Shown here: positions 1 through 8,020 of the stretch, one piece after another | Layout: the number at the start of each line of letters is the position of its first letter | Position numbering within the stretch: position 1 is the first letter of the stretch | DNA from: Amantichitinum ursilacus | GTDB taxonomy: Bacteria > Pseudomonadota > Gammaproteobacteria > Burkholderiales > Chitinibacteraceae | DNA length: 64,000 nucleotides | Reading direction: 5' to 3' | NCBI RefSeq assembly: GCF_001294205.1 | Contig: NZ_LAQT01000002.1 | Coordinates: forward strand, 372,001-436,000 | Notes under the pieces: model-generated | What the model saw: only the letters and a program-made list of their open reading frames with translations | The model's database searches: none | Told to the model about the DNA's origin: nothing | Made by a program: the position numbers and the translations under genes

Positions 1-260
1 CCGCTTTGCGCACGCATCTGGCCGACAAGGCCACATGGCAATTGCCGCAGGGCGGGCTGTTTTTCTGGCTCAAGCTCAATCAGCCCACCGACACCTACGC
101 ACTGATGCAACAGGCGTTGGAAGCGGGCGTGGCGGTGATGCCCGGTGATGCGTTTTATCAAGGCGTCGCGCCGGGCAGCTATCTGCGGCTTAACTTCAGC
201 CACGCCAACGAAACCGACATTGCCACCGGCGTGGCGCGTCTGGCCGCATTGCTGGGCTGA
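1..260 (+). CDS. PLP-dependent aminotransferase, C-terminal fragment (5' end outside window)
   Basis: Only the last ~85 codons are visible. They match the C-terminal small domain of fold-type I (class I/II) PLP aminotransferases of the 2-aminoadipate/MocR type: the segment LPQGGLFFWLKL, a PGDAFYQG loop, and SYLRLNFS, whose Arg is the position that binds the substrate carboxylate in this family. The PLP-binding lysine lies upstream and cannot be seen. It is therefore open whether this is a free enzyme or the aminotransferase half of a GntR-type regulator such as the one at 52625-54085. The reading frame is open to the left edge and ends in TGA. Confidence 0.85.
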   Translation, partial: ALRTHLADKATWQLPQGGLFFWLKLNQPTDTYALMQQALEAGVAVMPGDAFYQGVAPGSYLRLNFSHANETDIATGVARLAALLG

Positions 261-338
261 TTGTGACAAAGCCCCGGTGGTCGCCCGCGCACGACGCCGC
301 GTACAATGGCGCGTTTTGCGATCTGCAGAGAACACGTG

Positions 339-749
339 ATGCGCGCTAGCAAGTTTCAGAAAGGCCAGTTGGTATTGCTGGCGGTGGTGATTGTGGTGGG
401 CGTGGGCTCCATGCTGGTGGATGTAACCGGCATCGGTAGCAAGGGCAACAGCGGGGCGCCTCTGGTGGTGGGCGGTCAGGCCATGGCCGCACGCGCCGGT
501 TCATATGCCTGCGCATTTGAGGATACCGCGCGCAAAACGGTGGATCTGATCGCGCAAGGCAATCAGGACAAATTCGAAACGTTTTTTGATAGCAATGAAT
601 GCCGTGAGATTGATCGCGACGTGAAGCTGGATGTGGTGGCGCTGGACGGCGGTTTTGCCCAGGTCCGCGGCCCCGGCACCTTCTTTGGCCGCAGCGGCGG
701 CGTGTGGGTGCCGCCCGGTATGCTGCAAGGCATTGCTGCCAAGCCTTGA
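339..749 (+). CDS. Small membrane-anchored protein of unknown function
   Basis: A 136-aa protein is predicted from the ATG at 339, chosen because it places a short basic N-terminus directly before the hydrophobic segment at about residues 10-27. An in-frame ATG at 306 would add 11 residues with no better ribosome site. The rest is predicted periplasmic, with two Cys (in YACAF and NECRE) that could form a disulfide, and it ends in a Gly/Pro-rich FFGRSGGVWVPPG region. No family was recognised. It reads in the same direction as the upstream aminotransferase after a 78-nt gap. The coding frame has typical GC-rich third positions, so it is likely real. Confidence 0.65.
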   Translation: MRASKFQKGQLVLLAVVIVVGVGSMLVDVTGIGSKGNSGAPLVVGGQAMAARAGSYACAFEDTARKTVDLIAQGNQDKFETFFDSNECREIDRDVKLDVVALDGGFAQVRGPGTFFGRSGGVWVPPGMLQGIAAKP

Positions 750-919
750 GCGCGTTCTGCTTGTTGCCGGCCACGCCCTGTGAGCCGTCTCGCACAGCAC
801 GCCACTGTAGGAATCCGCTTTCCGCAGGTCGCGCAGCGGCGATGACAGCGCCGCGCCGGGCTGCTCCCTACACTGCAAGCGTCATGAAGGGAACCGGCGA
901 AACAGCCGGAATCGGCCTC

Positions 920-939
920 GATCGATCCTTCGATCGATC
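920..939. repeat. Perfect inverted repeat GATCGATC-cttc-GATCGATC
   Basis: Two copies of the self-complementary 8-mer GATCGATC are separated by CTTC, ending 4 nt before the AAGGAG ribosome site of the entericidin-like gene. It can fold as an 8-bp hairpin in the 5' leader or serve as a protein site. It also packs four GATC (Dam) tetramers into 20 bp. Confidence 0.5.
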
Positions 940-955
940 AACAAGGAGAAACAGA

Positions 956-1096
956 ATGAAGCGTGCTGCTGTAGTAGCTGGCCTGTTGGCCATGTTGGCA
1001 TTGAGTGCTTGCAACACGGTTGCTGGCGCAGGGCAAGACGTGCAGTCCGGCGGTCAGAAGCTGGAAAACGCCGCTGACAAGGCCAAGAACAACTAA
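956..1096 (+). CDS. Entericidin A/B-type small lipoprotein
   Basis: A 46-aa lipoprotein precursor. A basic N-terminus (MKR) and hydrophobic core lead to the lipobox LSAC, with the lipidated Cys at residue 19. The mature part begins CNTVAGAGQDVQ and continues SGGQKLENAADKAK, the hallmark of entericidin-family peptides, which are inner- or outer-membrane lipoproteins linked in enterics to stress-induced lysis or envelope function. The start is fixed by an AAGGAG ribosome site 8 nt upstream. A strong hairpin terminator follows, so it is probably a single-gene unit. Its expression may be affected by the GATCGATC inverted repeat just ahead of the ribosome site. Confidence 0.85.
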   Translation: MKRAAVVAGLLAMLALSACNTVAGAGQDVQSGGQKLENAADKAKNN

Positions 1097-1121
1097 GCCT
1101 TGGGCGTTAACCCGAAAGAAC

Positions 1122-1157
1122 AACGGGCTGGTTGCAGATGCAACCGGCCCGTTTCTA
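1122..1157. terminator. Rho-independent terminator between convergent genes
   Basis: Long stem: AACGGGC-t-GGTTGCA pairs with TGCAACC-g-GCCCGTT, followed by a T-rich stretch. It lies between the entericidin gene (+) and the sensor kinase (-) and could serve both directions. Confidence 0.75.
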
Positions 1158-1190
1158 TTGGCGCCGCGCCAGAATCGATGCGCTGCGCGC

Positions 1191-2633
1191 TTAGCGTTGC
1201 TGCGCCAGATGCAAAGGCAAGTTGTTTTCCATCAGCCGTTGCACGCTATTGAGCGGTAACAGCGCCCGGGTGAATACGCCTTTACCCGGCGCACTGCGGA
1301 TTTCCATGCGCCCACCAATGGCAATTACCCGATGGCGCATGCCTTGCAGCCCGTGCGTGCCTTCGGGCAGGGCGGTCATATCCATGCCCACGCCGTTGTC
1401 TTCGATTTCCAGCTTTAAATGCTCGGTGTCGACCAGCATGCTCACGCTTACCTGGCTGGCCTGGGCGTATTTGGTGGCGTTGTTCAGCGTCTCTTGCAGA
1501 ATGCGATAAGCGATCAGGCCCAGCACATCGTCGATGCGCACGCTCTCATCGGGCAGGGTCAGATCCAGCTGCCAGCCGCAGCGTTGCGCTGCGTCCTCCG
1601 CCAGCGAGCGCATCGCCGCCACCAGGCCAAACGTGGTCAGCAGCGACGGATGCAGCTCTTGCACCACGCGACGCTTGAACTGGATGCCCTGGTCCAGATT
1701 GCTGATGGTTTTTTCCAGCTTGGTGAGGATGCGCGGCGAGCTATCGCCCAACTGGCGCTGCACCCACGAGATATCCATCTTGGTGGCGGTCAGGATCGCG
1801 CCCAGTTCATCGTGCAGATCGCGCGCCAGCTTGGAGCGTTCGCGCTCCACATCCACCTGATATTCCAGCGCCAGGCGTTCCAGTAAACCGGTGCGCTCGG
1901 CCACGATGCTGTCCAGCTCGGACTGGCGCTGCTGCAAGGCCAGCGCCTCGTCGGTGCGGCTTTCCAGTTCGGCCAGCAAGCGGCGCAGGCTCCAGATCAC
2001 CAGCGCAATCACCACAATCCAGCCCAGCGCCACCGAGACACGCAGGCCCACCACCATCCAGCGCCGTACATCGCGCTGCGAGGTCAGCGCGCCGGTTTCG
2101 GCCGCGACGATATTGTTGATGTGTTCGGTAATCTGCTGGCTGGCCTGCAGGCCGCGGTCGGTGGCGATAATCTCGCGCGCCCGGCCCAGATCGTTTTTGC
2201 GGCCGAAGTCGAGCGATAAATCCATCTCGGAAATCTTCTCGCCAATCTGCACGGACAATTGCTGGATTTCGGCGCGATTGCGATCCGGCACGCTCTCGGG
2301 CACGTTGCGATAACGCTCGGCCAGATCATCAATCAAACGGCGCGCGCCCTGGATGGCGTCGTTATACGGCGCCAGATATTGCGTGCTGCCGTTAACCAGA
2401 AAGCCGCGCTGCGACGATTCAGCCTCCAGCAACTGCGCGCGCAGCCGGAACAGCAACAGGATGCGCTCACGCGTGGCGCCTATGTCGGCGCCTTGTTGTT
2501 CGGCAATACGGATCAGGTTTTGCGTGGCCACAATAGCCAGTAACGCGCCAAACGCGCAGGCGGTCAGGGCGAGGGAAACGCGCCAGCCGATGCGGCGTAA
2601 CGCGGTCTGAAAGCGGACAAACTGGTTCTTCAT
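1191..2633 (-). CDS. Sensor histidine kinase, CHASE3 + HisKA_3 (NarL/LuxR-type partner)
   Basis: A membrane sensor kinase of 480 aa from the ATG at 2633; an in-frame TTG at 2645 would add four residues. Domains: a transmembrane segment around 17-37, a CHASE3-like periplasmic helical domain (LLEAESSQRGFLVNG is typical), a second transmembrane segment near 195-220, a coiled-coil linker, and a HisKA_3 dimerisation domain with the phosphorylated His274 in LARDLHDELG. The HATPase_c domain has the N box (ETLNNATKYA), G1 (EDNGVGMD) and G2 (GTHGLQGM). HisKA_3 kinases pair with LuxR-type regulators; the gene at 3623 is the obvious partner, separated by a divergent ferritin-like gene. A conserved 17-bp motif sits just upstream (2665-2683). 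Confidence 0.93.
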   Translation of the reverse strand: MKNQFVRFQTALRRIGWRVSLALTACAFGALLAIVATQNLIRIAEQQGADIGATRERILLLFRLRAQLLEAESSQRGFLVNGSTQYLAPYNDAIQGARRLIDDLAERYRNVPESVPDRNRAEIQQLSVQIGEKISEMDLSLDFGRKNDLGRAREIIATDRGLQASQQITEHINNIVAAETGALTSQRDVRRWMVVGLRVSVALGWIVVIALVIWSLRRLLAELESRTDEALALQQRQSELDSIVAERTGLLERLALEYQVDVERERSKLARDLHDELGAILTATKMDISWVQRQLGDSSPRILTKLEKTISNLDQGIQFKRRVVQELHPSLLTTFGLVAAMRSLAEDAAQRCGWQLDLTLPDESVRIDDVLGLIAYRILQETLNNATKYAQASQVSVSMLVDTEHLKLEIEDNGVGMDMTALPEGTHGLQGMRHRVIAIGGRMEIRSAPGKGVFTRALLPLNSVQRLMENNLPLHLAQQR

Positions 2634-2664
2634 GTGCGAATACAAATTGGCGATTCTTCTGATT

Positions 2665-2683
2665 TTGTAGGAATGCGCTTACT
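2665..2683. promoter_or_regulatory. Candidate response-regulator box TGTAGGAATnCGCTT
   Basis: TTGTAGGAATGCGCTTACT lies about 35 nt upstream of the kinase start. Nearly the same sequence (CTGTAGGAATCCGCTTTCC) occurs at 805-823, upstream of the entericidin-like gene. The TAGGAAT core resembles the sites of RcsB-type LuxR regulators. That the adjacent regulator (3623-4258) binds here is an inference only. Confidence 0.35.
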
Positions 2684-2977
2684 TTAGCTTCAGTGCGCAT
2701 ACTCTGTTGACCATTGCCCCGGATGAATACATTAACCGTCAAGCAAGCAGGACGATACAGGGCCAGTAGCGCCTTGATCAAACCGCGTTAAAACGGGCCT
2801 GCCGGTGGTCGCATGATGTCGAGCCAGCGACCACTGATATAAATAGCGCAAAAAATGCAATGTAGCCGGTTTTTGTCGTAGAGCGGCAATGACCTTCACT
2901 TAGCCACGCTGCCGCGCCGCCTGCGATTGCAGTCTGTACTGACCGCAAAAAACAGCGCCGGTTTCAGGAGCCCAGCC

Positions 2978-3514
2978 ATGAACGCCAACGCCGAATTTAC
3001 TATGGACGTCGAAGAAATCCGCCGTCGCGCCCGCCAGTCCGTGTTTGATGGCGCACAGACTTCTACTTATGAAGGTGACGTTGAAACCGTCATCAAATTG
3101 CTCAACGAAGCACTGGCCACCGAACTGGTCTGTGTGTTGCGCTACAAACTGCATCACTTTGTGGCCACCGGCATTCTGTCTGAACCGATTGCCGCCGAGT
3201 TCGCGGTGCATGCTGACGAAGAAATGCAGCATGCCAACAAGATTGCACAACGCATCGTCCAGCTGGGCGGTGCACCGGATTTCAATCCGGAAGGCATGTT
3301 GTCACGTTCGCACTCCGATTACGTCGCCGTGGACAAGCTGGATGATATGATCCGCGAAAATCTGGTGGCGGAACGTATCGCCATTGATAGCTATCGCGAG
3401 ATGATCCGCTATCTGGGCGATAAAGATCCGACCACGCGGCGTATGCTCGAAGAAATTCTGGCAGTAGAAGAAGAACACGCCGACGAGCTGTCTGACTGGC
3501 TGGACCGCGGTTGA
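2978..3514 (+). CDS. Ferritin-like / bacterioferritin-type diiron protein
   Basis: A 178-aa all-helical protein with a four-helix-bundle diiron pattern. Glu49 lies in NEALATEL, Glu82 and His85 in EEMQH, Glu132 in VAERIAIDSY, and a C-terminal ExxH in VEEEHADEL. This is the ligand arrangement of bacterioferritin/ferritin-like_AB proteins, which oxidise and store Fe(II) or act as DPS-like protectants. The ATG at 2978 is chosen because CAGGAG lies 7 nt upstream; the frame is open further upstream to 2927. It lies between a divergent sensor kinase and the co-directional response regulator, which suggests regulation by that two-component system. A Met equivalent to the haem ligand of classical Bfr is not obvious. 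Confidence 0.88.
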   Translation: MNANAEFTMDVEEIRRRARQSVFDGAQTSTYEGDVETVIKLLNEALATELVCVLRYKLHHFVATGILSEPIAAEFAVHADEEMQHANKIAQRIVQLGGAPDFNPEGMLSRSHSDYVAVDKLDDMIRENLVAERIAIDSYREMIRYLGDKDPTTRRMLEEILAVEEEHADELSDWLDRG

Positions 3515-3622
3515 AAGCAAGCGTTACCCGGGCCGGTGCGAGCAGCGACGTCGCCACTGAACCCGATTTTGATGACCCGGCAATGAAACGGGTCCAGGAC
3601 ATTGAGCGAGGTTAAGCAGCAA

Positions 3623-4258
3623 ATGAAAAAACGCATCTTACTAGTGGATGATCACGGTATTGTCCGCTCGGGTCTGCGCTCGCTGATCGAGCAGGAAGAC
3701 GACCTGTCGGTGACCGGCGAAGCCGCATCCGGCATGGAAGCGCTGCAGCTGGTGCGCAAGCAGGAATTCGATATCGCGATCTTGGATATCTCGATGCCAG
3801 ACAAGAATGGCGTGGATACGCTGCGCGATCTGCAGCACATCCGCCCCGAGCTGGCCGTGCTGATCCTGTCAGGCTACGCGCAAGAACAATACGCGCTGAA
3901 CCTGATCCGCGCCGGTTGCCGTGGTTATCTGTCGAAGGATTCGGCGCCGGAAGAAATCATCAAGGCGATCCGCACCATCTGCAACGGCCGCCGTTATCTG
4001 TCGCCCGAACTGGCCGACTTGCTGGCGTCCGAGCTGACTCGCCCGAGTGACAAGCGCATGCACGAAACGCTGTCGGAACGCGAATTCCAGGTGTTCTACA
4101 AGCTGGCCAGCGGCAAATCGCCGACCGAAATTGCTTCTGAACTGTTCCTGAGCGTGAAGACGGTCAGCACTTACCGCGCTCGCGTGCTCGAAAAAATGAA
4201 TCTGCGCACCAATGCCGATCTGACGTATTACGCGATCAAGAACGAACTGATCAGCTAA
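3623..4258 (+). CDS. LuxR/NarL-family response regulator
   Basis: A 211-aa two-domain regulator. The receiver domain has the acidic pocket D9/D10, the phosphoacceptor Asp55 in AILDISMPD, and Lys105 in GYLSKDSAP. The C-terminal LuxR helix-turn-helix (residues ~140-205) contains LSEREFQVFYKLASGKSPTE and SVKTVSTYRARVLEKM. It is a transcription factor activated by phosphorylation, most likely by the HisKA_3 kinase at 1191-2633. The ATG at 3623 is preferred over the upstream TTG at 3602 because the receiver domain begins at once with MKKRILLVDD. It follows the ferritin-like gene by 108 nt and may share its transcript. Confidence 0.93.
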   Translation: MKKRILLVDDHGIVRSGLRSLIEQEDDLSVTGEAASGMEALQLVRKQEFDIAILDISMPDKNGVDTLRDLQHIRPELAVLILSGYAQEQYALNLIRAGCRGYLSKDSAPEEIIKAIRTICNGRRYLSPELADLLASELTRPSDKRMHETLSEREFQVFYKLASGKSPTEIASELFLSVKTVSTYRARVLEKMNLRTNADLTYYAIKNELIS

Positions 4259-4365
4259 GCAGGGCAGGCATCACTTGCTCCCGCGCCGCGATAAAAGCGG
4301 GGCTGGCGCCAGGACACAAGCAACAACTCGCTACCGGGTGCAACAGTCCGGCAGGCAGGAAAAAA

Positions 4366-4827
4366 ATGGCAGTCAATCTGATTGAAGGGCGCACCGCACG
4401 GGCCGACGACGCCACGCCAGAAGGGGTCGTCGATGTCATGCTGGTGGAAGACTCGGCGCTGATCCGCGAAGCGCTGGTTGATGCCTGTGCCGCGTCGGGC
4501 AAGGTGGCGTTCTCGGCATTTGCCGCTACTGCGCGCGAAGCCGTGGATATTTTGCGGGACCGTACCTTTCCGCTGATCATCATTGATCTGGAATTGATGG
4601 AAGGGACCGGCTTTGATGTGCTGACGTTTCTGGCGCAACCCGAACAAGAGGGCCGCCGCCCGGTGCGCATGGTGCTGACCAACCATGCTTTTGCCTTGTA
4701 CGAAAAACGCGCCCGCATGTTGGGCGTCGAATACTTTTTTGATAAATCGCTGCACTTCGATGAAGCGGTCTCCACGCTCGAGAAAGAAGCCGCCAGGCTG
4801 GCCGCGTTAGGCCGCACCACCCATTAA
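4366..4827 (+). CDS. Stand-alone receiver-domain protein
   Basis: A 153-aa protein consisting of a short N-terminal extension and one CheY-like receiver domain. It has acidic residues E28/D29 in MLVEDS, phosphoacceptor Asp74 in IIIDLELMEG, a Thr in VLTNHA and Lys127 in YFFDKSLHF. There is no output domain, so it should act through protein interaction, as a phosphate sink or an adaptor. AGGAAAAAA precedes the ATG. It is co-directional with the LuxR-type regulator 107 nt upstream and is followed by a strong terminator, so the ferritin, regulator and receiver genes may form one unit controlled by the divergent kinase. Confidence 0.88.
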   Translation: MAVNLIEGRTARADDATPEGVVDVMLVEDSALIREALVDACAASGKVAFSAFAATAREAVDILRDRTFPLIIIDLELMEGTGFDVLTFLAQPEQEGRRPVRMVLTNHAFALYEKRARMLGVEYFFDKSLHFDEAVSTLEKEAARLAALGRTTH

Positions 4828-4852
4828 GCGGCAGCAAGCCGCATCAACGCCG

Positions 4853-4874
4853 ACCCGCCCTGGCGGGTTTTTTT
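4853..4874 (+). terminator. Rho-independent terminator
   Basis: Perfect 7-bp stem ACCCGCC/GGCGGGT with a 2-nt loop, followed by seven T. It closes the receiver-protein transcript. Confidence 0.85.
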
Positions 4875-5085
4875 CCGCCTGGCGCCGATCTCATGATCGG
4901 GCCATTCCGGTATGCAACTTGCTTTAGTCAAATAAACGCGGCAGCCTGTACATACTCTGCCGCGTACGCAGCCTGCCTGCCAATCCGGCAACGGTTTGCT
5001 AGCGCGCTGCGTCTAACAGCGACGGACAATGGCGTCCATATCGATCTTCGCCCCGATGCGAAGGCACCGAGCAGGGAGCGTTCTG

Positions 5086-5391
5086 ATGCAAGCGTATGTC
5101 GAGTTTCTCGGTCATTTGCCCCAGTTTCAGTATGACCCTGCCCGCCAGTTGGCCACCCACTTGTTAACCGGCGCCACCATCGCCTGCGTGGATGGCTCGG
5201 ATGAGCATCATCGGTTGTGCGTGCATTTTCCGGGCGCGTCGCAAGCCGACTGCGAAGTGGATGGCGCCAAGCTCACCTTGTTATATATCCATGAAGCCTC
5301 ATCCATGGGCATCGCCAGCGCGGCGGAATACTCGGCGACGTTGGTCAATATGCTGCTCAAGGCCAAAGGCAGCGGCGCCGCCAGCACCTGA
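5086..5391 (+). CDS. Conserved-looking small protein of unknown function
   Basis: A 101-aa soluble acidic protein with no recognised domain, no signal peptide and no membrane segment. The start at 5086 is chosen because AGGGAG lies 8 nt upstream; the frame remains open to an ATG at 5029 that lacks a ribosome site. The sequence has two Cys and several His (DEHHRLCVHF), but no clear metal motif. It stands alone between the terminator at 4853 and the long AT-rich region before the DUF1800 gene. A weak hairpin (GCGCCGT/ACGGCGC, 5413-5436) follows its stop. Confidence 0.6.
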   Translation: MQAYVEFLGHLPQFQYDPARQLATHLLTGATIACVDGSDEHHRLCVHFPGASQADCEVDGAKLTLLYIHEASSMGIASAAEYSATLVNMLLKAKGSGAAST

Positions 5392-5894
5392 TTCAGCGTC
5401 TTTGTGGTGTCCGCGCCGTGTCGCATGATACGGCGCTGCTGTTTTCTGCGCATTTCCGTCTCCGCCCATCCCGCTTGTCCGTCCGCCTGTCTTTTCTGGC
5501 CACCTTTCGGTGTTCCCAGGATTCGCCCTGGTGCAATCGAAAACGCTTACGCCCAATCCGATAATGCCTGGCCCAATTCTTATCATTGATGTAATCAATG
5601 TTTTGTGTGGCTTTGGTTGACGTGGGCAATCGTGTCAAAAAATACCTAATAAAAACAAAGTTATATATCGATATTTACGCGAGTATTTTTCAGCTTACGC
5701 TTAACGGAAATCATTAAACATACGCGATGTGTAATCAAATTTGATGAACTTTGTAATGAAACAGGCACAACTCTTGCGGTGAGGTCAAGGGTTAGTACTT
5801 CATGAAATGCTTATTTGGTGGCCTAATTCACTCCGAGCAGCACTGGCATGGGTCCAGTCCACGGTTAAGTCGGCATCGGTGAAGGGGTTTCGAA
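5392..5894. other. Long AT-rich intergenic/regulatory region
   Basis: About 500 nt without a convincing gene, clearly more AT-rich than its surroundings. It holds a weak hairpin at 5413-5436 that may terminate the upstream gene, a perfect 7-bp inverted repeat CATTGAT-gta-ATCAATG at 5584-5600 followed by TTTTG, and a perfect 12-bp palindrome ATCAAATTTGAT at 5734-5745. The last two are candidate operators for the DUF1800 gene at 5895. No small ORF with a good ribosome site was found. Confidence 0.5.
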
Positions 5895-7877
5895 ATGAGC
5901 AACGTCAATTACAAAGTTCAGGCAGCGCGCAGCGCATTTGCTTTGGCCATGGTCGCTGCATTGGCAGCGTGCGGTGGTGGCGGCGGCGGTAGCAGCAGCG
6001 CCAGCATCAGTAGTGATAATGCCGCCGCAGTCTCCAGCACTTCGGCTAACGCCGCTGCGGTGACCGTCGTGACCGCTGTTACCCCGACCGGCTCGACCAG
6101 CTCGACCACCACAGCCAGTGCCACCGCCAGCGCCGCGTTGCCCACCACCAGCACCAGCACTGGCAGCACCGCCACCGTCGGCACCGCAGGCACCACGACT
6201 GTTACTACTGTTAACGGCGGCACCATCACCAGCACCGCCCCGGGCAAAACCGTAGCGCCTTCCGTTGCTGGCACGGCCGACGAAACCATCGTGCCAGTAA
6301 CCCGCCCCGACGCCCAACGCCTGCTGGAACAAGCCGCCTTCGGCCCCACCGAAACCGATATCGCCAGCGTGCAAGCACTGGGCATCCCCGGCTGGATCCG
6401 CCAGCAGATGGCCACTTCGACGACCGGTTATCCTGGCTTCTTTTATGTTGATCCGTTCAAAGGCGCCGGATGCTCGACCGAATCGCACATTGTGGCCCAA
6501 GCCACCGACGCACTGATGATCAGAAATTGCTCGCGGGATTACTACACGCCCGCGCCGCTGCAACGCAAATTCTTTACCAATGCGCTGAATGCGCCCGACC
6601 AGTTGCGCCAGCGCGTGGCCTTTGCGCTGTCGCAAATCTTTGTGACTTCGGGCTACGAAGCGTATGCCCAGGCCGACTATCAAAACATGCTGCTCAACGA
6701 TGCGTTCGGCAACTTCAAAACCCTGATGACGGATGTCACGCTGCACCCCACCATGGGTGACTGGCTGGATATGGTGGGCAATGACAAACCAAACCCCGCC
6801 AAGGGCACTCAGGCCAACGAAAACTACGCGCGTGAATTCATGCAGCTGTTTACCGTCGGCACCAGCATGCTCAACGCCGATGGTTCGCCGCAGCTGGACA
6901 GCAACGGCAAGCCGCTGCCGGTTTATACGCAAGCGCAAGTGACCGATCTGGCGCGTGCTTTCACTGGCTGGGCTTATCCGCCTCATGACGGCCAGGCACC
7001 GACGTGGAACGCCGGCACCAACCATATGGGCAAGATGGTGGCGTTTGATGTGCACCACGACATGGATGTCAAAACCATTATTGGTGGCGTGGTGCTGCCG
7101 GCTGGTCAGACTGCGCAGGCCGATCTGGATGGCGCCATCACCGCGGTGTTCAACCACCCCAATGTGGGCCCGTTTATCAGCAAGCAATTGATCCAGAAAC
7201 TGGTCACCAGCAACCCGACTCCGGCGTATGTGGCTCGCGTTACCGCAGCGTTTAACGACAACGGCGCAGGTGTGCGTGGCGATATGGCCGCGGTGGTGAT
7301 GGCCATCCTGACCGACAGCGAAGCGCGTGGCGACGTCAAGACCGACGCCAACTACGGCAAGCTGCGTGAACCGGCTGTGTATATGGCTTCCATCCTGCGC
7401 ACTCTGGGTGGTAGCACCGATGGCGTCGGCCCGTCGTACTGGTCCACCCAACAAGGCGAACCGCTGTTTATCTCGCCCTCGGTCTTCAACTACTTTTCGC
7501 CGGCCTATGTGGCGCCTGGCACCACGCTGTACGGCCCGGAATTTGGTGTGCTTAACACCAGCTCGCAAATCCTGCGCACCAACTTTGTGGCTCAGATGAT
7601 CTTTTTGGGTGGCGTGTCGGCAGATGCTTCGGTCACTGGTTCGATTGGCACCCACGTCAATATGGCAGGCTTTGGCGCCTTTACCGACCGCGCCGCCGCT
7701 GTGGCCAAAATGAACGACGTGCTGCTGCACAACTCGCTCAGCACGGCTGGCACCACCGCCGTAATGCGTTACCTGAACATGCTGACCACCGCGCAAATCG
7801 CACCGCGACCCACGCTGCTGACCAACAACAGCGCCTACCTGATGCTGACCGCACCGCAATACGAAATCCAGAAATAA
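5895..7877 (+). CDS. DUF1800-family exported lipoprotein
   Basis: A 660-aa protein with a signal peptide ending in the lipobox LAAC (Cys at about residue 26), a Gly/Ser/Thr/Ala-rich linker to about residue 130, then a DUF1800 domain starting at RLLEQAAFGPTETDI and containing NYAREFMQLFTVG, ARAFTGWAY, and FKSKQ-like segments typical of that family. DUF1800 proteins are exported, usually encoded next to a DUF1501 gene, and of unknown biochemical function. GAAGGGG lies upstream of the ATG. There is no DUF1501 partner here; the next gene is a TPR-methyltransferase beyond a strong terminator. The repetitive Ser/Thr linker may hold the domain away from the membrane. Confidence 0.9.
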   Translation: MSNVNYKVQAARSAFALAMVAALAACGGGGGGSSSASISSDNAAAVSSTSANAAAVTVVTAVTPTGSTSSTTTASATASAALPTTSTSTGSTATVGTAGTTTVTTVNGGTITSTAPGKTVAPSVAGTADETIVPVTRPDAQRLLEQAAFGPTETDIASVQALGIPGWIRQQMATSTTGYPGFFYVDPFKGAGCSTESHIVAQATDALMIRNCSRDYYTPAPLQRKFFTNALNAPDQLRQRVAFALSQIFVTSGYEAYAQADYQNMLLNDAFGNFKTLMTDVTLHPTMGDWLDMVGNDKPNPAKGTQANENYAREFMQLFTVGTSMLNADGSPQLDSNGKPLPVYTQAQVTDLARAFTGWAYPPHDGQAPTWNAGTNHMGKMVAFDVHHDMDVKTIIGGVVLPAGQTAQADLDGAITAVFNHPNVGPFISKQLIQKLVTSNPTPAYVARVTAAFNDNGAGVRGDMAAVVMAILTDSEARGDVKTDANYGKLREPAVYMASILRTLGGSTDGVGPSYWSTQQGEPLFISPSVFNYFSPAYVAPGTTLYGPEFGVLNTSSQILRTNFVAQMIFLGGVSADASVTGSIGTHVNMAGFGAFTDRAAAVAKMNDVLLHNSLSTAGTTAVMRYLNMLTTAQIAPRPTLLTNNSAYLMLTAPQYEIQK

Positions 7878-7901
7878 CAAGCAGGTAGTCGTAATCCTTG
7901 A

Positions 7902-7934
7902 AACCGGGCGCCGCAAGGCGGCCCGGTTTTTTTT
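7902..7934 (+). terminator. Rho-independent terminator after the DUF1800 gene
   Basis: GC-rich stem AACCGGGC-GCCGC with loop AAG pairs with GCGG-CCCGGTT, followed by eight T. Confidence 0.88.
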
Positions 7935-8020
7935 CTGCCCGGCGCAGCGGCTTGCGACGGCGCGGCTTTCATCCGATAGTGCAGGGCATTGCCGTAACCG
8001 ATCGGACGTCGCCGCACACC

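Noticed and set aside
5865-7916. 683-codon antisense open frame opposite the DUF1800 gene
   Set aside because: Antisense to a family-matched gene; composition is typical of a GC-skew shadow (Arg/His/Gly-rich, no motif).
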